The notes: a model not told the origin generated them from the sequence alone. Positions 18,174 to 27,917 are shown, counted from the first letter of the stretch. The stretch: 64,000 nt of DNA from Bradyrhizobium zhanjiangense (GCF_004114935.1 NZ_CP022221.1:2873001-2937000); one strand, 5' to 3'. Numbers and translations are program-made.

Positions 18174-19163
18174 GTGTGTGACCTTGGACTGGAAGCTCAC
18201 TTCTATCAGTAGGCAGTCGCCGCAGAATTGATACAGGTCAAAAAGAGCTGATGCGCGTCCAAAACGGCCAACCTCGAGCGGCCGCTGCGAGCCCGACAGG
18301 CCCGCGCAGGCGACATGTCCCAACTCGGGCGATCCGCCAGAGTCCCGCATTGTCTGCAACACGCCAGCGTGTAGCCGGGTTGATTTGAGGCGCACCGCTC
18401 GCGATGGGCCACGACAGCATTCGTCCTCAATGCTGCGAAGCCGGCAAGCAGATAGTCAATTGATCGCTCAGCCTTGCCGGCGCTGATCCCAGATAATCTT
18501 TGGCGCTGAAGTCCGGAATCTTGGCCTTATCGAAACGTTGGCTGCGACACGCCTGATCATCGGCTTTGCTGTCGGGGCGGCAGGGCGGACCGTCAGAAGG
18601 TCGGGGCGGTTCGCCTCATTGGCCCACGATCACGTGCGCGTAGTCTCGCCGTCGATAGCCCTGGCCGCCGGCACGCCTCAGAAATGCCTCTGCCCGGTCA
18701 TTGGCGCAATGACCTGGTGTTTGCGGCAATGCCTCGTGAGACTACCGAATATCGCGTGTAAGGTTCGCGGCGTGTCGAGCCTCCATATTGCCAGCGGTTG
18801 AGTATGGGATCGATAGAGATCAATAGCCGGCATCTCGGACGTGACGGGGCATGCTGCTCTCGATCCTCTCTTCGAGACATTCCCCAATTCATCGGCACCC
18901 CAATTTGTCGGTCGAGGGCTTGAGCAGACCAGAAGACGCTGTCCCCGGCTCAAACAGAGTGCGATCTGCAAAGCTAGACAGATAGAGATAGCGTGGTTTG
19001 CGGGACAACAGGAGCGCGCGGGCCGCGCTGCCAAAGTCTCGACTTTATCTCGACGGAGCAGCGGACAACCAAACCTCTGGGGGGGCTGCTTGAGGCAGAT
19101 CAAATACTCTTGAGGCGCCAATGGCAGAATGGTGGATAAGCAAACCCACAAGAAGAGGGTGCC
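18174..19163. other. Intergenic, about 1 kb, no gene recognised
   Basis: Overlapping short frames on both strands with transposon-like Arg/Ser-rich composition but no motif that lets me name an element. Probably eroded mobile DNA. Confidence 0.35.
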
Positions 19164-19391
19164 ATGCCTTCATTTAACGTTCGGTTCATTAAGACCGTTT
19201 GTGACGATACCGGTCACGAACATCGTGCCTGTCAGGCAGCGTTTAAGATCGATGCCGCCTCGCTAAGTGCTGCTGCACAGCAGGCAGAGACCGATTTCTG
19301 CAAGCAAAAGAGTGTCCGCGATTGGACAGTCTTCGCCGATGTGATAGAGCTTCGAACCCCGCCTGCATTGCCGCCGGCATGGGCTGGTTAG
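19164..19391 (+). CDS. Small conserved-looking hypothetical protein
   Basis: A 75-residue soluble protein starting MPSFNVRFIKTVCDDTGHEHRAC. It has an SFNVRF beta-strand start, two early Cys and an AAQQAETDFCKQKSVRDWTVFAD helix-strand section, and resembles a family of small Bradyrhizobium proteins. AAGAGGGTG precedes the ATG. No neighbours suggest a role. Confidence 0.65.
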   Translation: MPSFNVRFIKTVCDDTGHEHRACQAAFKIDAASLSAAAQQAETDFCKQKSVRDWTVFADVIELRTPPALPPAWAG

Positions 19392-19760
19392 CTTGACTTT
19401 GGCGAGAAGTCTGCGAATTGAATTGTGGGGTCAATCTGTAATCTAAGCGTGATCCCGGACAGGGTCGTGCCGACCGTCGATTCGAGAGAACAACTGGTGA
19501 TGCTGTCGTCAATTCGGCGGGCACCCTGTTGTCTCACGACACCTAAGCGGACCTCGCTGGACGGTTTGCCGCCTGCCGTTCATTGGGGTCTGCAGCGCTC
19601 CGCCAAGCATCGTACCGGCAGAGCCATCCGGATCGAAGGACCTGCTCCCACAAGTCGGTCTTGTCTGATTCAATGTCATAAAACAAGTCTGCCGCCGGCA
19701 GCTATGGCTGTTTCGAAGGGTTAGGCTTGGTTAGCCAATCTGCACACATACCCTCGACGG
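19392..19760. other. Intergenic, no gene recognised
   Basis: Nothing supported in either strand. Confidence 0.4.
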
Positions 19761-20107
19761 TTTAGGCATCTCCTCAGCCGGTTACGCGCGAGCCTGTCTT
19801 GGACGTCCGAGCCGGCTTGCTTGAGCCCGCAGGACATCGATGCGATCGCACGTGAGCTCAATTTGTCCGCATCCGCCTTTCGAACCATGGCGCAAAGACC
19901 GGGCTCTCCTGAACTCTTAAGCAAGCGCCTCGCACTTGCCGGTTTTTCCGAGAATGCGCTTGCTGCCGCCATCGAGACTGCGATCTGCAACGCGTGTGCG
20001 GCCTGTGTCAGACCAAAGTCCGCTGCGTAGCCGACCTCGAGAGGCAAAACCATGCAAGTCCGCTCAAAGACTGCCCGAACGAACAGACCCTGCGCGCTCG
20101 GTCGTGA
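19761..20107 (+). pseudogene. DUF6455-like small protein, frameshifted
   Basis: The first part reads RHLLSRLRASLSW, then LSPQDIDAIARELNLSASAF and LLSKRLALAGF; after a one-base shift near 19980 it continues CDLQRVCGLCQTKVRCVADLE with a stop at 20105. The order DIDAIARELGLS-like motif then a CxxC-x6-C cluster is characteristic of DUF6455 proteins of rhizobia. The Cys cluster, possibly metal- or redox-active, is out of frame with the start. Confidence 0.6.
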
Positions 20108-20239
20108 AATATCTCCGGCCGCGCTTTCGCGATTGATCGCGCTCAATCCGTTCGTCACCGAAGATCTTGACTCCTGAGCATGCCCGCATTCAAAGAAGGC
20201 CGACACAGGACAAGCCTATCGCCGCCTCGAAATCCACAC

Positions 20240-20496
20240 ATGGGTGAAGCAGTCCTTATGTCTATATTCGCTGTCTCTGCTACGTTTTCTTCTTTGCCGC
20301 AGCGATAGGACACGATCCGGCGTTTGCCTTCTGCGTACTGCTTGCTTGCTTGCGTCGCCAGCCTGGCCGCCGTCGCCGTCATCCTCAATCGCCGCTATGA
20401 ACGGCCGGCGCGGCTACCGCCGGCGGAGATCAAAGGTCGGCCGAACTACAGCTCGGTAAGATCAAATTCGCCTCGGGGACGGCGATGTGGCCTCTG
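20240..20496 (+). pseudogene. fixN (cbb3 oxidase subunit I) N-terminal relic
   Basis: Reading through three frames gives MGEAVLMSIFAVSA, VFFFAAAIGHDPAFAFCVLLA, VASLAAVAVILNRRYERPARL, PPAEIKGRPNY and LGKIKFASGTAM. This is the order at the N-terminus of FixN/CcoN, including the first transmembrane helix, the [RY]-YERPA and PPxEIxGKPNY motifs and the IKF-x-x-G start of helix 2. The gene is cut at about residue 85 and has at least three frameshifts. No fixOQP follows. Confidence 0.75.
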
Positions 20497-20864
20497 GATA
20501 AAGGCAATCAGTCTCAAAAGGCAAGGCGTGTTGCATCCAGACGCTCAACACAAAGGAGGGCGCTCCACCTGCTCGGGCGTATATTCGTGACAAGGGCGGC
20601 AATATTCTTAAAAACGCGGATGGTCATTATCGTGTCGATCTGACGACGCCCCGATAAGGGATCTGTTAGCGACAATAAGGGTGCGAAGCTCCTGTGTTCT
20701 CGGCGATGCGGAGCACCTGAAGGAGAAGCGGGATTGCGCCATGCATCCTCACGTGCGGGCGACATCCGGAGAAAACTCGCGTAGAGTCTTTAAGCGCGAC
20801 TGTTGCTTCGATGTCACCAAATGCATGAACCCGCGATCTACGCTCGTGTCCAACGAGGGACGAC
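20497..20864. other. Intergenic, no gene recognised
   Basis: Downstream of the fixN relic; a short frame ending about 20656 (reading IRDKGGNILKNADGHYRVD) is protein-like but unrecognised. Confidence 0.35.
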
Positions 20865-21140
20865 ATGTTTGATGTTTATTTGAACGGAAGGCGCGATCTT
20901 TTGGTTGTTCCGCGAGGCTTTGCGATCCCCGCGGGGTTGGACGGCAATTGGAAGCGAAAGAAGCGGGCGGTGCGTTCAGTGAGCGATGTCATTCACCAAG
21001 ATGTCCAACAGCGCGGTTACCACCGACGTAGTTTGACCTCAAATCGGTCGGAGACGGCAGTTGAGCCCTCGTCACACGGGCAGCCCGCGCGGCTACCTCC
21101 GCTGACCCATTCTTCGAAACACTATGGGCAGAAAGCATGA
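20865..21140 (+). CDS. Small basic hypothetical protein
   Basis: A 91-residue protein starting MFDVYLNGRRDLLVVPRG, with GAGGG upstream of the ATG. The first 60 residues (VPRGFAIPAGLDG, KRKKRAVRSVSDVIHQDVQQRGYHRRSL) look like a conserved small Bradyrhizobium protein; the Ser/Pro-rich last 30 may be an added or frameshifted tail. Strongly basic, so nucleic-acid contact is possible. Function unknown. Confidence 0.6.
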   Translation: MFDVYLNGRRDLLVVPRGFAIPAGLDGNWKRKKRAVRSVSDVIHQDVQQRGYHRRSLTSNRSETAVEPSSHGQPARLPPLTHSSKHYGQKA

Positions 21141-21244
21141 CCGAACTTATACGCTGGCGCGAGTTCCGATGATTGCCTCTTTTTTACGGTCGTCGCTCCG
21201 AAAAAAATGTGTTACAGGCGCTCCTCTCAGAAGGAGCATTCATC

Positions 21245-21430
21245 GTGAAAAAAGCAACCAAGAAACGCGTTAAGCGGCGCGAGTGGACGAAGGCAGATAT
21301 CAAAGAGCTCAAAGTCCATTCGAAGGCTCGGACCCCGGTCATAAAAATAGCAAAAATGACCAAACGCAGCGAAAGTGCGCTACGCCAGAAGGCCTTAAAT
21401 CTCGGAATCGGACTCGGACATCAGCGGTAA
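21245..21430 (+). CDS. Small SANT/Myb-like DNA-binding protein
   Basis: A 61-residue Lys/Arg-rich protein: RREWTKADIKELKVHSKARTP, then VIKIAKMTKRSESALRQKA. The W-T-x-x-[DE]-[IV]-x-x-L start and the Ser-x-x-A-[LV]-R-x-K-A-x-x-L-G end are those of small SANT/Myb-type helix-turn-helix proteins common in rhizobia. The GTG at 21245 has AGAAGGAGC 8 nt upstream and is preferred over a longer frame. A strong terminator follows at 21460. Confidence 0.75.
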   Translation: MKKATKKRVKRREWTKADIKELKVHSKARTPVIKIAKMTKRSESALRQKALNLGIGLGHQR

Positions 21431-21459
21431 TTGTGAGCAACGCTGGCTAGTGGCGCGGT

Positions 21460-21485
21460 AGGGCGGCTCGCGGGCCGCCCTCTTT
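21460..21485 (+). terminator. Rho-independent terminator
   Basis: AGGGCGGC pairs with GCCGCCCT around a 6-nt loop and is followed by CTTT; it sits 30 bp after the small DNA-binding protein gene and most likely ends its transcript. Confidence 0.75.
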
Positions 21486-21945
21486 GGCCATAGAACCTTT
21501 GTCGCACATTAGCTTTGCCGACCCGCGCTGAGAGAGTTTTTCACGCACGTGCTGGATGCCTTCAATGTCGCGGAACGTGCTCCAGCGCCTCCTCATGTTT
21601 GATCAAGTTTCTTGGAAAGGCGGTCTCGACAGCCGCTTGCGATGTATGATCGTGAATGAAGAGATAGTCTTAGCCATAGCCCTGTCTCGAAGATAACACC
21701 CCGAGACACTCGGCCCCGGAACGCATGCGATGGGGCCACAACGCCCAGTCCTAGGCGCGTTAGTTCGAGAAGCTGACCAGTCTCAGAGGAACTCCTGTAG
21801 GGGCCGAATCCAGCATCCGTTTGGTCAGCAGCTTCTTCAGCTTCGGCGAGGCAGTCTTGGCCGCGCTGGGCCGAACACATCGGCTGATCGCTTTAGCTAA
21901 ATGGAAACAACTCGCGAATGGGGCATCCTCGAAGCTCATGCCAGG
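21486..21945. other. Intergenic with a degenerate tts-box-like core
   Basis: On the minus strand at 21750-21777 the sequence GTCAGCTTCTCGAA matches the first part of a tts box, but the AAGCT and CCnCCTA parts are missing or shifted. The minus-strand frame that spans it has no recognisable product. Confidence 0.3.
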
Positions 21946-22176
21946 CTAAAGTTTGGGCGTAAGCGAACCTCGCCGAGCCTGTTGGCTAGCTCGAGCTCCG
22001 AGGCGATATGGCGCGCTCAACAGCAATTGAAAAAGCGCTCTGTTAGCTTGATAGATGGCGGCGGAGCGGTTACGTCCTGAACCCGTCATCACCTGAGCGC
22101 CCTCGGCGTTGTGAACGGACCACAACCACCTTCGACCGCGCTGCTTCAAGACATATTCGAAGGATGGGAGACTCAT
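21946..22176 (-). CDS. Small hypothetical protein
   Basis: A 76-residue protein starting MSLPSFEYVLKQRGRRWLWSV. The motif FEYVLKQRGRRW-x-W-S-V and the later RSAAIYQANRALFQLLLS helix are reminiscent of small YegP/DUF1508-like Bradyrhizobium proteins. GGAG lies 8 nt before the ATG at 22176, which decides this start over one 24 bp upstream. Function unknown. Confidence 0.6.
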   Translation of the reverse strand: MSLPSFEYVLKQRGRRWLWSVHNAEGAQVMTGSGRNRSAAIYQANRALFQLLLSAPYRLGARASQQARRGSLTPKL

Positions 22177-22251
22177 GTTAGCGAGCTCCATTTCTGACAT
22201 TCGTGCGTTTGATCTTCTGGACGCCAGAGCGGGCCCTTTCCAGGCGAAGCC

Positions 22252-22713
22252 TCACTGTAGCAGCCTTGGCAATGAACTCGCTTGATCGGTCAACGCCGCT
22301 TTCATCAAAAGCGAGCTTAACCAGCGCTGCCTGTCGTGGTTCCAAAGTCGGAGATGCTTGCGCGTTTTGGCCGTCAGCGACATCTGCCCGCTCCGGGCAT
22401 CGTCTGCGGAGGACTTATGCCGCAGCAAACCGTTTTTCTCTAGCAGCTTTGAGTGGGTTGTCACGAAGGAGGGGTCGACGAGCATCAATCGTGACACCAG
22501 GTTGACCGGTACACGCCTTTCTTTGCCCAAATAGTTCACAGCCATCAGGATCGTCCACCGTGGCCGAGTGATGCCCAGCACATTTAATTTGGCAAGTTCT
22601 TCGAGACACGCACGGATCGATCTGATCTCCCACATAAATGACCGGACAATCTCGACTCCGTCAGTGGAGATGCGGCCAAGCGCGCTTGCTGGATCAGGTA
22701 GATCCGGAGGCAT
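22252..22713 (-). CDS. MarR-family transcriptional regulator
   Basis: A 153-residue winged-helix regulator. The N-terminal helices (about 15-45) form the dimer arm; LGITRPRWTILMAVNYLG leads into the domain, VPVNLVSRLMLVDPSFVTTHSKLLEKNGLL is the helix-turn-helix with recognition helix, and RHKSSADDARSGQMSLTAKT is the beta wing with the D-x-R motif. MarR proteins repress nearby genes in response to small aromatic ligands. No clear divergent partner is present, so the target is unknown. Confidence 0.85.
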   Translation of the reverse strand: MPPDLPDPASALGRISTDGVEIVRSFMWEIRSIRACLEELAKLNVLGITRPRWTILMAVNYLGKERRVPVNLVSRLMLVDPSFVTTHSKLLEKNGLLRHKSSADDARSGQMSLTAKTRKHLRLWNHDRQRWLSSLLMKAALTDQASSLPRLLQ

Positions 22714-23396
22714 CTTAAGTCAGGTTCGATCGTTTACAAGTCTCCTGCGCCGATTAGGGGAGGGGCAACGCTCCAAGAGCAGGAAAATCAATTACTTGGT
22801 ATAGCTCGGAAGGATGGGCTGGCGAACGACAGGCTGGCCGGAGCTATGGCTCAGTGTCTTGGCGGACCAAGGGCAGCATTCACGGTTGAGTCGGCAGCGA
22901 TACGCGCTGACAAGATTGCTGCACCTTGCCACGTGAGATGTCCGCGACATGGTCTGCTTCTTTGCCGCGCTCGCCGAGCTGTCCGCTCTTTTGCCGAACT
23001 TCTTTGGTGTATGTGAGCATCAGCGAGGTGCATGTCGCATTTACGTCTTCAATGCCAGCGACAGGCAACTTGTGATTGTACGTAATAACCTTCCATGTGC
23101 CGTGGGCGGTCTTCGGCGGTCTTCGGCAAACGTCCGTATAGTTCGTTCCAACCTTCCCATGTCCGCAATCAATCTTCGTGCAATTGAGCTGGCTCGTGAC
23201 TTCGTTTCAACTGTCGAGTAATCGAGGACGCGATTGCGGTGTCCTTCTGTCATCCAGCCGATCGATCGAACTGAACTGTTCCTAAGTCATGAGTGGCAGA
23301 CAAATTCTTGTCGTTGTAAAGCTTTGCGGCTGGCTTTGGTCGTTCAATCGAGCGAGCGCCGACAGGGTTCGCTTTTCAAGCACGAGGGTCTGAACG
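22714..23396. other. Intergenic, no gene recognised
   Basis: A minus-strand frame at 23041-23253 (LDYSTVETKSRASSIARRLIA) and another at 22880-23068 (AGIEDVNATCTSLMLTYTKEV) look protein-like and are near each other in different frames, so they may be halves of one broken small gene. I do not recognise the family. Confidence 0.35.
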
Positions 23397-24551
23397 ATGA
23401 GCGGACGTTTTGGCCCTTCGCCTGCGGTGTGCTTTCTCCTCGGTCTTCCACGATCCGGGACGACACTCCTGGCGCATTTGCTGCAGCACCATCCAGACAT
23501 TGTTGCTCCGCCTGAGCCCTGGTTGATGCTGGCGCTTGAAGCATTTGGCAGGGTGGATCAGCGCCATCCGGCGGGTACCTCACTGATTGAGGCCGCGACC
23601 TCTGAATTCCTGGGTCGGATAGATCGCACGATCCCCAGCCGCGCTTTTGCCGATGCAGCATATGATCAGTATCTGGCGCAAGCCGGCAAGCGCATCATCC
23701 TAGACAAGACACCACGCTATTGGATGGCGCTTGAGTTTCTTGAATCTGTCTATCCAGAGGCGCCACATATCCTTCTGATGCGCAATCCCTATGCCGTCGC
23801 GGCTTCACTGAAATCGACGTGGGGCATCCCACTGCGGGCAGAAATCTCGCATCCGGTCAGCGTCTCCAGTCTCGCCGATCTCATGCTCCGTCTGCCCGAC
23901 GGCATCATAACTTCACTCGCCGATTTGGTTCTGGGCCTTCCCAAGCTCGCCGCGCACCGCACTCGCCCGCACACACAGTTCGTGCAATACGAACTGCTCG
24001 TGGCGTATCCGGACGAGGAAATCCGGCGTCTGTTGACGGGGCTCGGCTGTGATCCAGCGGCCGTCGCATCGGCGGGGATGAGACAAGCGGATTATCTTCG
24101 ATCGAGTAGCTTCGGAGACCGAAAAATCTTGGAACGAAACGCCGTCGACCAAAGCTCTGTCAAGGCATGGCAATCTCAATTGAGCGTCGAAGAGATGCAA
24201 ACCGTGACCGATCTTGTAGGCGCCGAGCTTTTGCTAGAACTCGGATATGAGCAGGAACTGGTACATGCACAGCAAGCCGGAGTCCTGGATAGGGGAGGGG
24301 AGGTAACTGAACTTTATCGTCAGATATTCCGAACTTGGTGGGATTTGCGAAGTACCAAGGCGGGAGCATTGTCCGGCTTATCTGACGCCGGAGAGCCGGT
24401 CCACACGATGGCTGCCCAGTTGCAACAGACGCTGTTGGCGTCAGAAGCTGATCGAGCTGCGGGGCTGGATGGCATTCGCAACCGCGACGCGGCTATCGAG
24501 ATGTTGCGAGGCGAAGTCGCGCGGCTTGAGCGGATCCTCAATCTCCACTAG
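23397..24551 (+). CDS. PAPS-dependent sulfotransferase
   Basis: A 384-residue protein with a sulfotransferase domain over residues 10-285. FLLGLPRSGTTLLAHLLQHHP is the 5'-phosphosulfate-binding loop, ILDKTPRYW follows, and HILLMRNPYAVAASL holds the Arg and Ser that bind the 3'-phosphate of PAPS. The last 60 residues form a heptad-like helix (LRGEVARLERIL), probably a coiled coil. It moves a sulfate group onto a carbohydrate or similar acceptor. The next two genes make PAPS, so the three form a self-contained sulfation set. In rhizobia such enzymes (NodH, NoeE, others) sulfate Nod factors or surface polysaccharides; the acceptor here is not shown by the sequence. Confidence 0.88.
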   Translation: MSGRFGPSPAVCFLLGLPRSGTTLLAHLLQHHPDIVAPPEPWLMLALEAFGRVDQRHPAGTSLIEAATSEFLGRIDRTIPSRAFADAAYDQYLAQAGKRIILDKTPRYWMALEFLESVYPEAPHILLMRNPYAVAASLKSTWGIPLRAEISHPVSVSSLADLMLRLPDGIITSLADLVLGLPKLAAHRTRPHTQFVQYELLVAYPDEEIRRLLTGLGCDPAAVASAGMRQADYLRSSSFGDRKILERNAVDQSSVKAWQSQLSVEEMQTVTDLVGAELLLELGYEQELVHAQQAGVLDRGGEVTELYRQIFRTWWDLRSTKAGALSGLSDAGEPVHTMAAQLQQTLLASEADRAAGLDGIRNRDAAIEMLRGEVARLERILNLH

Positions 24552-24829
24552 GGGATCTGAATGCTTGCGAACAAAACACGCTGGCTGATTTAGCCAAGAT
24601 CCTCAACCCGCACGAGGCTGATCTCCCGATCAGGTGTGACGCAGGCGCCGGCCGCACCAGCGGCGGAATGCGAGATGCTCCCGCATCTGCAAGTCTGCTG
24701 TCCAGCGGGGCTTGAGCTCATCGACGAGCCATGCGTCTTGGCCGGCCGTTTCCGCCGCGGATATTCCCCACTCGAGGCTGGAGCCATAGAACGCCGAAGA
24801 ACAGAGATCCTGCATCGAAAAGAAGACAT

Positions 24830-25729
24830 ATGCTACCGAAACATCTGCGCCGTCTCGAAGCTGAATCGATTGAAATCATGCGTGATGTGGTCGCCGAGTT
24901 CAAAAAGCCGGTCATGCTTTACTCGATCGGAAAAGACTCAAGCGTAATGCTGCACATTGCAATCAAGGCGTTCTATCCGGCAAAATTGCCTTTTCCCCTG
25001 CTTCACGTTGATACGACCTGGAAGTTCCGCGAGATGATCAGCTTCCGGGACGCGACAGCCAGGCGACTCGGCCTCGACCTGATCGTCCATGTCAACAAGG
25101 AGGGCCTCGCGCGCGGGATCAATCCGATCGATTCCGGCTCCGCGCTTCATACCCAGGTGATGAAGACCGACGCGCTGAAGCAAGCGCTCGACCTGCACGG
25201 ATTTGATGCCGCCTTTGGCGGAGCCCGGCGCGATGAGGAAAAGAGTCGCGCAAAAGAACGGATACTCTCCTTCCGTTCGGCCGGACACGTATGGGACCCC
25301 CGTAACCAGCGGCCGGAGCTCTGGAGCCTGTTCAACACACGGATCCGCCAGGGCGAAACCATGCGCGTGTTTGCGATGTCAAACTGGACCGAGCTCGAGG
25401 TGTGGGAATACATCATGATCGAGAAGATTCCGGTCGTTCCGCTCTACTTCGCAGAACAAAGACCGATAGTGCGTCGAAATGGTGTGATGATCATGGTCGA
25501 TGACCAGCGATTGCCGCTTAATGGCGACGAGACGCCGGAGATGCGGATGATCCGCTTTCGCACGCTTGGATGTTATCCTTTGAGCGGCGCGATTGAATCC
25601 GAGGCGACGACGATCGAAGATATCGTCGCAGAAATGCAGACTACGACTGTGTCGGAGCGCCAGGGACGCCTAATTGATACCGACGACGCCGCTTCAATGG
25701 AGAAGAAGAAGCGGGAAGGCTACTTTTGA
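24830..25729 (+). CDS. cysD: Sulfate adenylyltransferase subunit 2 (CysD/NodP)
   Basis: A 299-residue ATP-sulfurylase small subunit, the normal length. The PP-loop motif [12 protein letters not shown] near residue 30 binds ATP, and [16 protein letters not shown] and [16 protein letters not shown] segments are classic for CysD/NodP. It adenylates sulfate to APS together with the GTPase CysN. The ATG at 24830 gives the family start [18 protein letters not shown] lies just upstream. Its TGA overlaps by one base the ATG of cysNC, so the two are translationally coupled. In symbiotic loci this gene is called nodP; I use cysD because linkage to Nod factor is unproven. Confidence 0.93.
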   Translation: MLPKHLRRLEAESIEIMRDVVAEFKKPVMLYSIGKDSSVMLHIAIKAFYPAKLPFPLLHVDTTWKFREMISFRDATARRLGLDLIVHVNKEGLARGINPIDSGSALHTQVMKTDALKQALDLHGFDAAFGGARRDEEKSRAKERILSFRSAGHVWDPRNQRPELWSLFNTRIRQGETMRVFAMSNWTELEVWEYIMIEKIPVVPLYFAEQRPIVRRNGVMIMVDDQRLPLNGDETPEMRMIRFRTLGCYPLSGAIESEATTIEDIVAEMQTTTVSERQGRLIDTDDAASMEKKKREGYF

Positions 25730-27612
25730 TGTTTACCAATCCGACAACGGAACTGGTCCCGGCCAGGACGAAGGATCAGCTGCGATTCATCACATGTGGC
25801 TCGGTGGACGACGGCAAATCGACGCTGATCGGCCGATTACTGCACGACAGCAAGATGATCTACCACGATCAGCTCACGGCGCTGGAACGCGACAGCATCA
25901 AGCATGGTAGCACCGGCAATGACATCGACTTCGCGCTGCTCGTGGACGGGCTGGAGGCCGAACGGGAGCAGGGCATCACGATCGATGTGGCCTACCGCTT
26001 CTTCACGACGCCGCGGCGCTCCTTCATGGTGGCCGACACTCCCGGCCACGAGCAGTATACCCGCAATATGGCTACCGGCGCCTCGCATGCCCAGCTCGCC
26101 ATCATCCTGATCGATGCCCGCAAAGGTGTCATGGTTCAGACCCGCCGCCACTCCTTTATCTGCTCGCTGCTCGGTATTCGTCATGTCGTGCTGGCAGTGA
26201 ACAAGATCGATCTTGTCGCATATAACAAGGAGTGTTTCGATCGGATCGCCCGTGACTATCTGGCCTTTGCCGCCGGTCTCAGCTTCACCTCGATTGTTCC
26301 GATCCCGATCTCGGCCCGCTACGGCGACAACGTCGTGGACCGCTCCGCTCATGCCAACTGGTATCATGGTCCCTGCCTGCTCGAGCATTTGGAGAGCATT
26401 GACATCCAGTCCGGCACCGCAAGCCAGGCTTTCCGCTTTCCGGTCCAATGGGTAAACCGGCCAAACCCGGATTTTCGGGGCTATGCCGGGTCGGTGGCTT
26501 CCGGGAGGATATTGACAGGAGACGAGATCGTTGTCGCTGCGTCGGGACGGACCACGCGCGTCAAGCGGATCGTGACCCACGATGGCGACCTTGTCGCCGC
26601 CGAAGCCGGGGATGCGGTTACCATTACACTGGAAGACGAAATCGATATCAGTCGTGGCGACATTCTGTCGCGACCGGACGACCGACCGAAGGTGGCCGAC
26701 CAGCTTGCCGCTTATGTGATCTGGATGGACAAGGAGCCGCTCGCTCCCGGACGCAATTACGTCCTGCGGATTGGATCGCAGACGATTTCCGGCAGCATTA
26801 CCGCAATTAGGCATCGAATCGACGTCAACACTTGTGAGCATCTGGCCGCCGGGACGCTTTCCCTCAACGAGATCGCCTTCTGCGATGTTGTGACCGCAAC
26901 GCCCGCAGTATTCGATCCTTACGACCTCAATCGAAAGACCGGATCATTTATCGTCATCGATCATTACACGAATCGTACGGTCGGGGCCGGCATGATTGCC
27001 TTTCCGCTACGGCGGGCCACCAATATTGCTAGGCAAGCGCTATCCGTGGACAGAAGGGAGCGCGCCGCGCTCAAGAATCAGAAGCCTTGCGTCATCTGGT
27101 TCACTGGCCTGTCTGGCGCGGGAAAGTCGACGATTGCCAACCTCGTTGATCAAAAGCTGTTTGCGATGTCGCGGCATACCATGCTGCTGGATGGCGACAA
27201 CCTCCGGCACGGATTGAACGCGGACCTCGGCTTCTCGGAGACGGACCGCGTGGAGAATATCCGGCGTGTCGGCGAAGTTGCCAAGTTGATGGCGGACAGC
27301 GGCTTGATCGTGATCTGCTCGTTCATCTCGCCCACTAGGGCCGAACGGGACAGGGTGCGCAGCCTGGTTGATAAGGAACAGTTCATAGAAGTCTTTGTCG
27401 ATACGCCGCTCGAGGAATGCGCGCGCCGAGACCCAAAAAACCTGTATTCAAAGGTGAAATCCGGCAAGATCAAGAACTTCACCGGGATCGATTCGTGCTA
27501 CGAAGCACCAACAACACCGGAGGTTCATCTCAGGACCATGGAGCAGACCCTAGAGCATTCAGCGGAAGCGGTAGTGGATGTCTTGATGGCGCGCTCAATT
27601 CTTGATGGTTAG
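25729..27612 (+). CDS. cysNC: Bifunctional sulfate adenylyltransferase subunit 1 / APS kinase (CysNC/NodQ)
   Basis: A 627-residue fusion. Residues 1-440 are the CysN GTPase: CGSVDDGKSTLIGRLL (G1), VADTPGHEQYTRNM (G3), VNKIDLV (G4), then two beta-barrel domains. Residues 445-627 are APS kinase: WFTGLSGAGKSTIANLV (P-loop, about 457-473), DGDNLRHGLN and FIEVFVDTPLEEC. CysN drives APS synthesis by GTP hydrolysis and the kinase turns APS to PAPS. The fusion is typical of NodQ and alphaproteobacterial CysNC. It supplies the sulfotransferase encoded just upstream. Confidence 0.95.
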   Translation: MFTNPTTELVPARTKDQLRFITCGSVDDGKSTLIGRLLHDSKMIYHDQLTALERDSIKHGSTGNDIDFALLVDGLEAEREQGITIDVAYRFFTTPRRSFMVADTPGHEQYTRNMATGASHAQLAIILIDARKGVMVQTRRHSFICSLLGIRHVVLAVNKIDLVAYNKECFDRIARDYLAFAAGLSFTSIVPIPISARYGDNVVDRSAHANWYHGPCLLEHLESIDIQSGTASQAFRFPVQWVNRPNPDFRGYAGSVASGRILTGDEIVVAASGRTTRVKRIVTHDGDLVAAEAGDAVTITLEDEIDISRGDILSRPDDRPKVADQLAAYVIWMDKEPLAPGRNYVLRIGSQTISGSITAIRHRIDVNTCEHLAAGTLSLNEIAFCDVVTATPAVFDPYDLNRKTGSFIVIDHYTNRTVGAGMIAFPLRRATNIARQALSVDRRERAALKNQKPCVIWFTGLSGAGKSTIANLVDQKLFAMSRHTMLLDGDNLRHGLNADLGFSETDRVENIRRVGEVAKLMADSGLIVICSFISPTRAERDRVRSLVDKEQFIEVFVDTPLEECARRDPKNLYSKVKSGKIKNFTGIDSCYEAPTTPEVHLRTMEQTLEHSAEAVVDVLMARSILDG

Positions 27613-27719
27613 AGGTCCCTCGCGTCGCATCATCGATTCGCACAATATCCCGCAGGCCCGGCCAAGGCGATCCAGCTCAGGCGAGCCTGCGATCGGACTT
27701 TTGGCTCTAAAGGAACAAA

Positions 27720-27917
27720 ATGGTCGCACCCACTCGTCGATTGCCCGCTTCCGGTTATGTGCTCGAAGTGGATGGTCAATTCAAAACCGAGTACGCGAGC
27801 AGAGATGGAGCATGGGCGGGAGCGGCGGCGCTCAAGAAACGCCGTCCCATGCTCCAGATCAGAATCTACGATGCGACAACAAAGGCCAGAGAGGAAGTCC
27901 GACTTCCTGTAAGTTGA
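27720..27917 (+). CDS. Small hypothetical protein with a broken paralogue at 8767
   Basis: A 65-residue protein with AAAGGA 5 nt before the ATG. It reads as a small alpha/beta unit: YVLEVDGQFKTEYAS (strand, turn, strand), WAGAAALKKRRPMLQIRI (helix, strand), DATTKAREEV. The pattern of a strand pair, helix and strand with KKR-x-PMLQ-[IV]-[RK]-[IV]-YDA is also seen in the frameshifted copy at 8767-8948, so it is a real family in this island. It lies 107 bp after cysNC and might share its transcript. Function unknown. Confidence 0.7.
   Translation: MVAPTRRLPASGYVLEVDGQFKTEYASRDGAWAGAAALKKRRPMLQIRIYDATTKAREEVRLPVS

Noticed and set aside
21750..21777. Third tts-box-like core (GTCAGCTTCTCGAA)
   Set aside because: The AAGCT and CCnCCTA parts are absent or mis-spaced and no effector-like gene follows; noted only in the gap entry.
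25837..26841. 334-codon open frame antisense to cysNC
   Set aside because: It mirrors the GTPase coding strand exactly, is poor in motifs, and arises from the GC-rich codon bias of cysNC.
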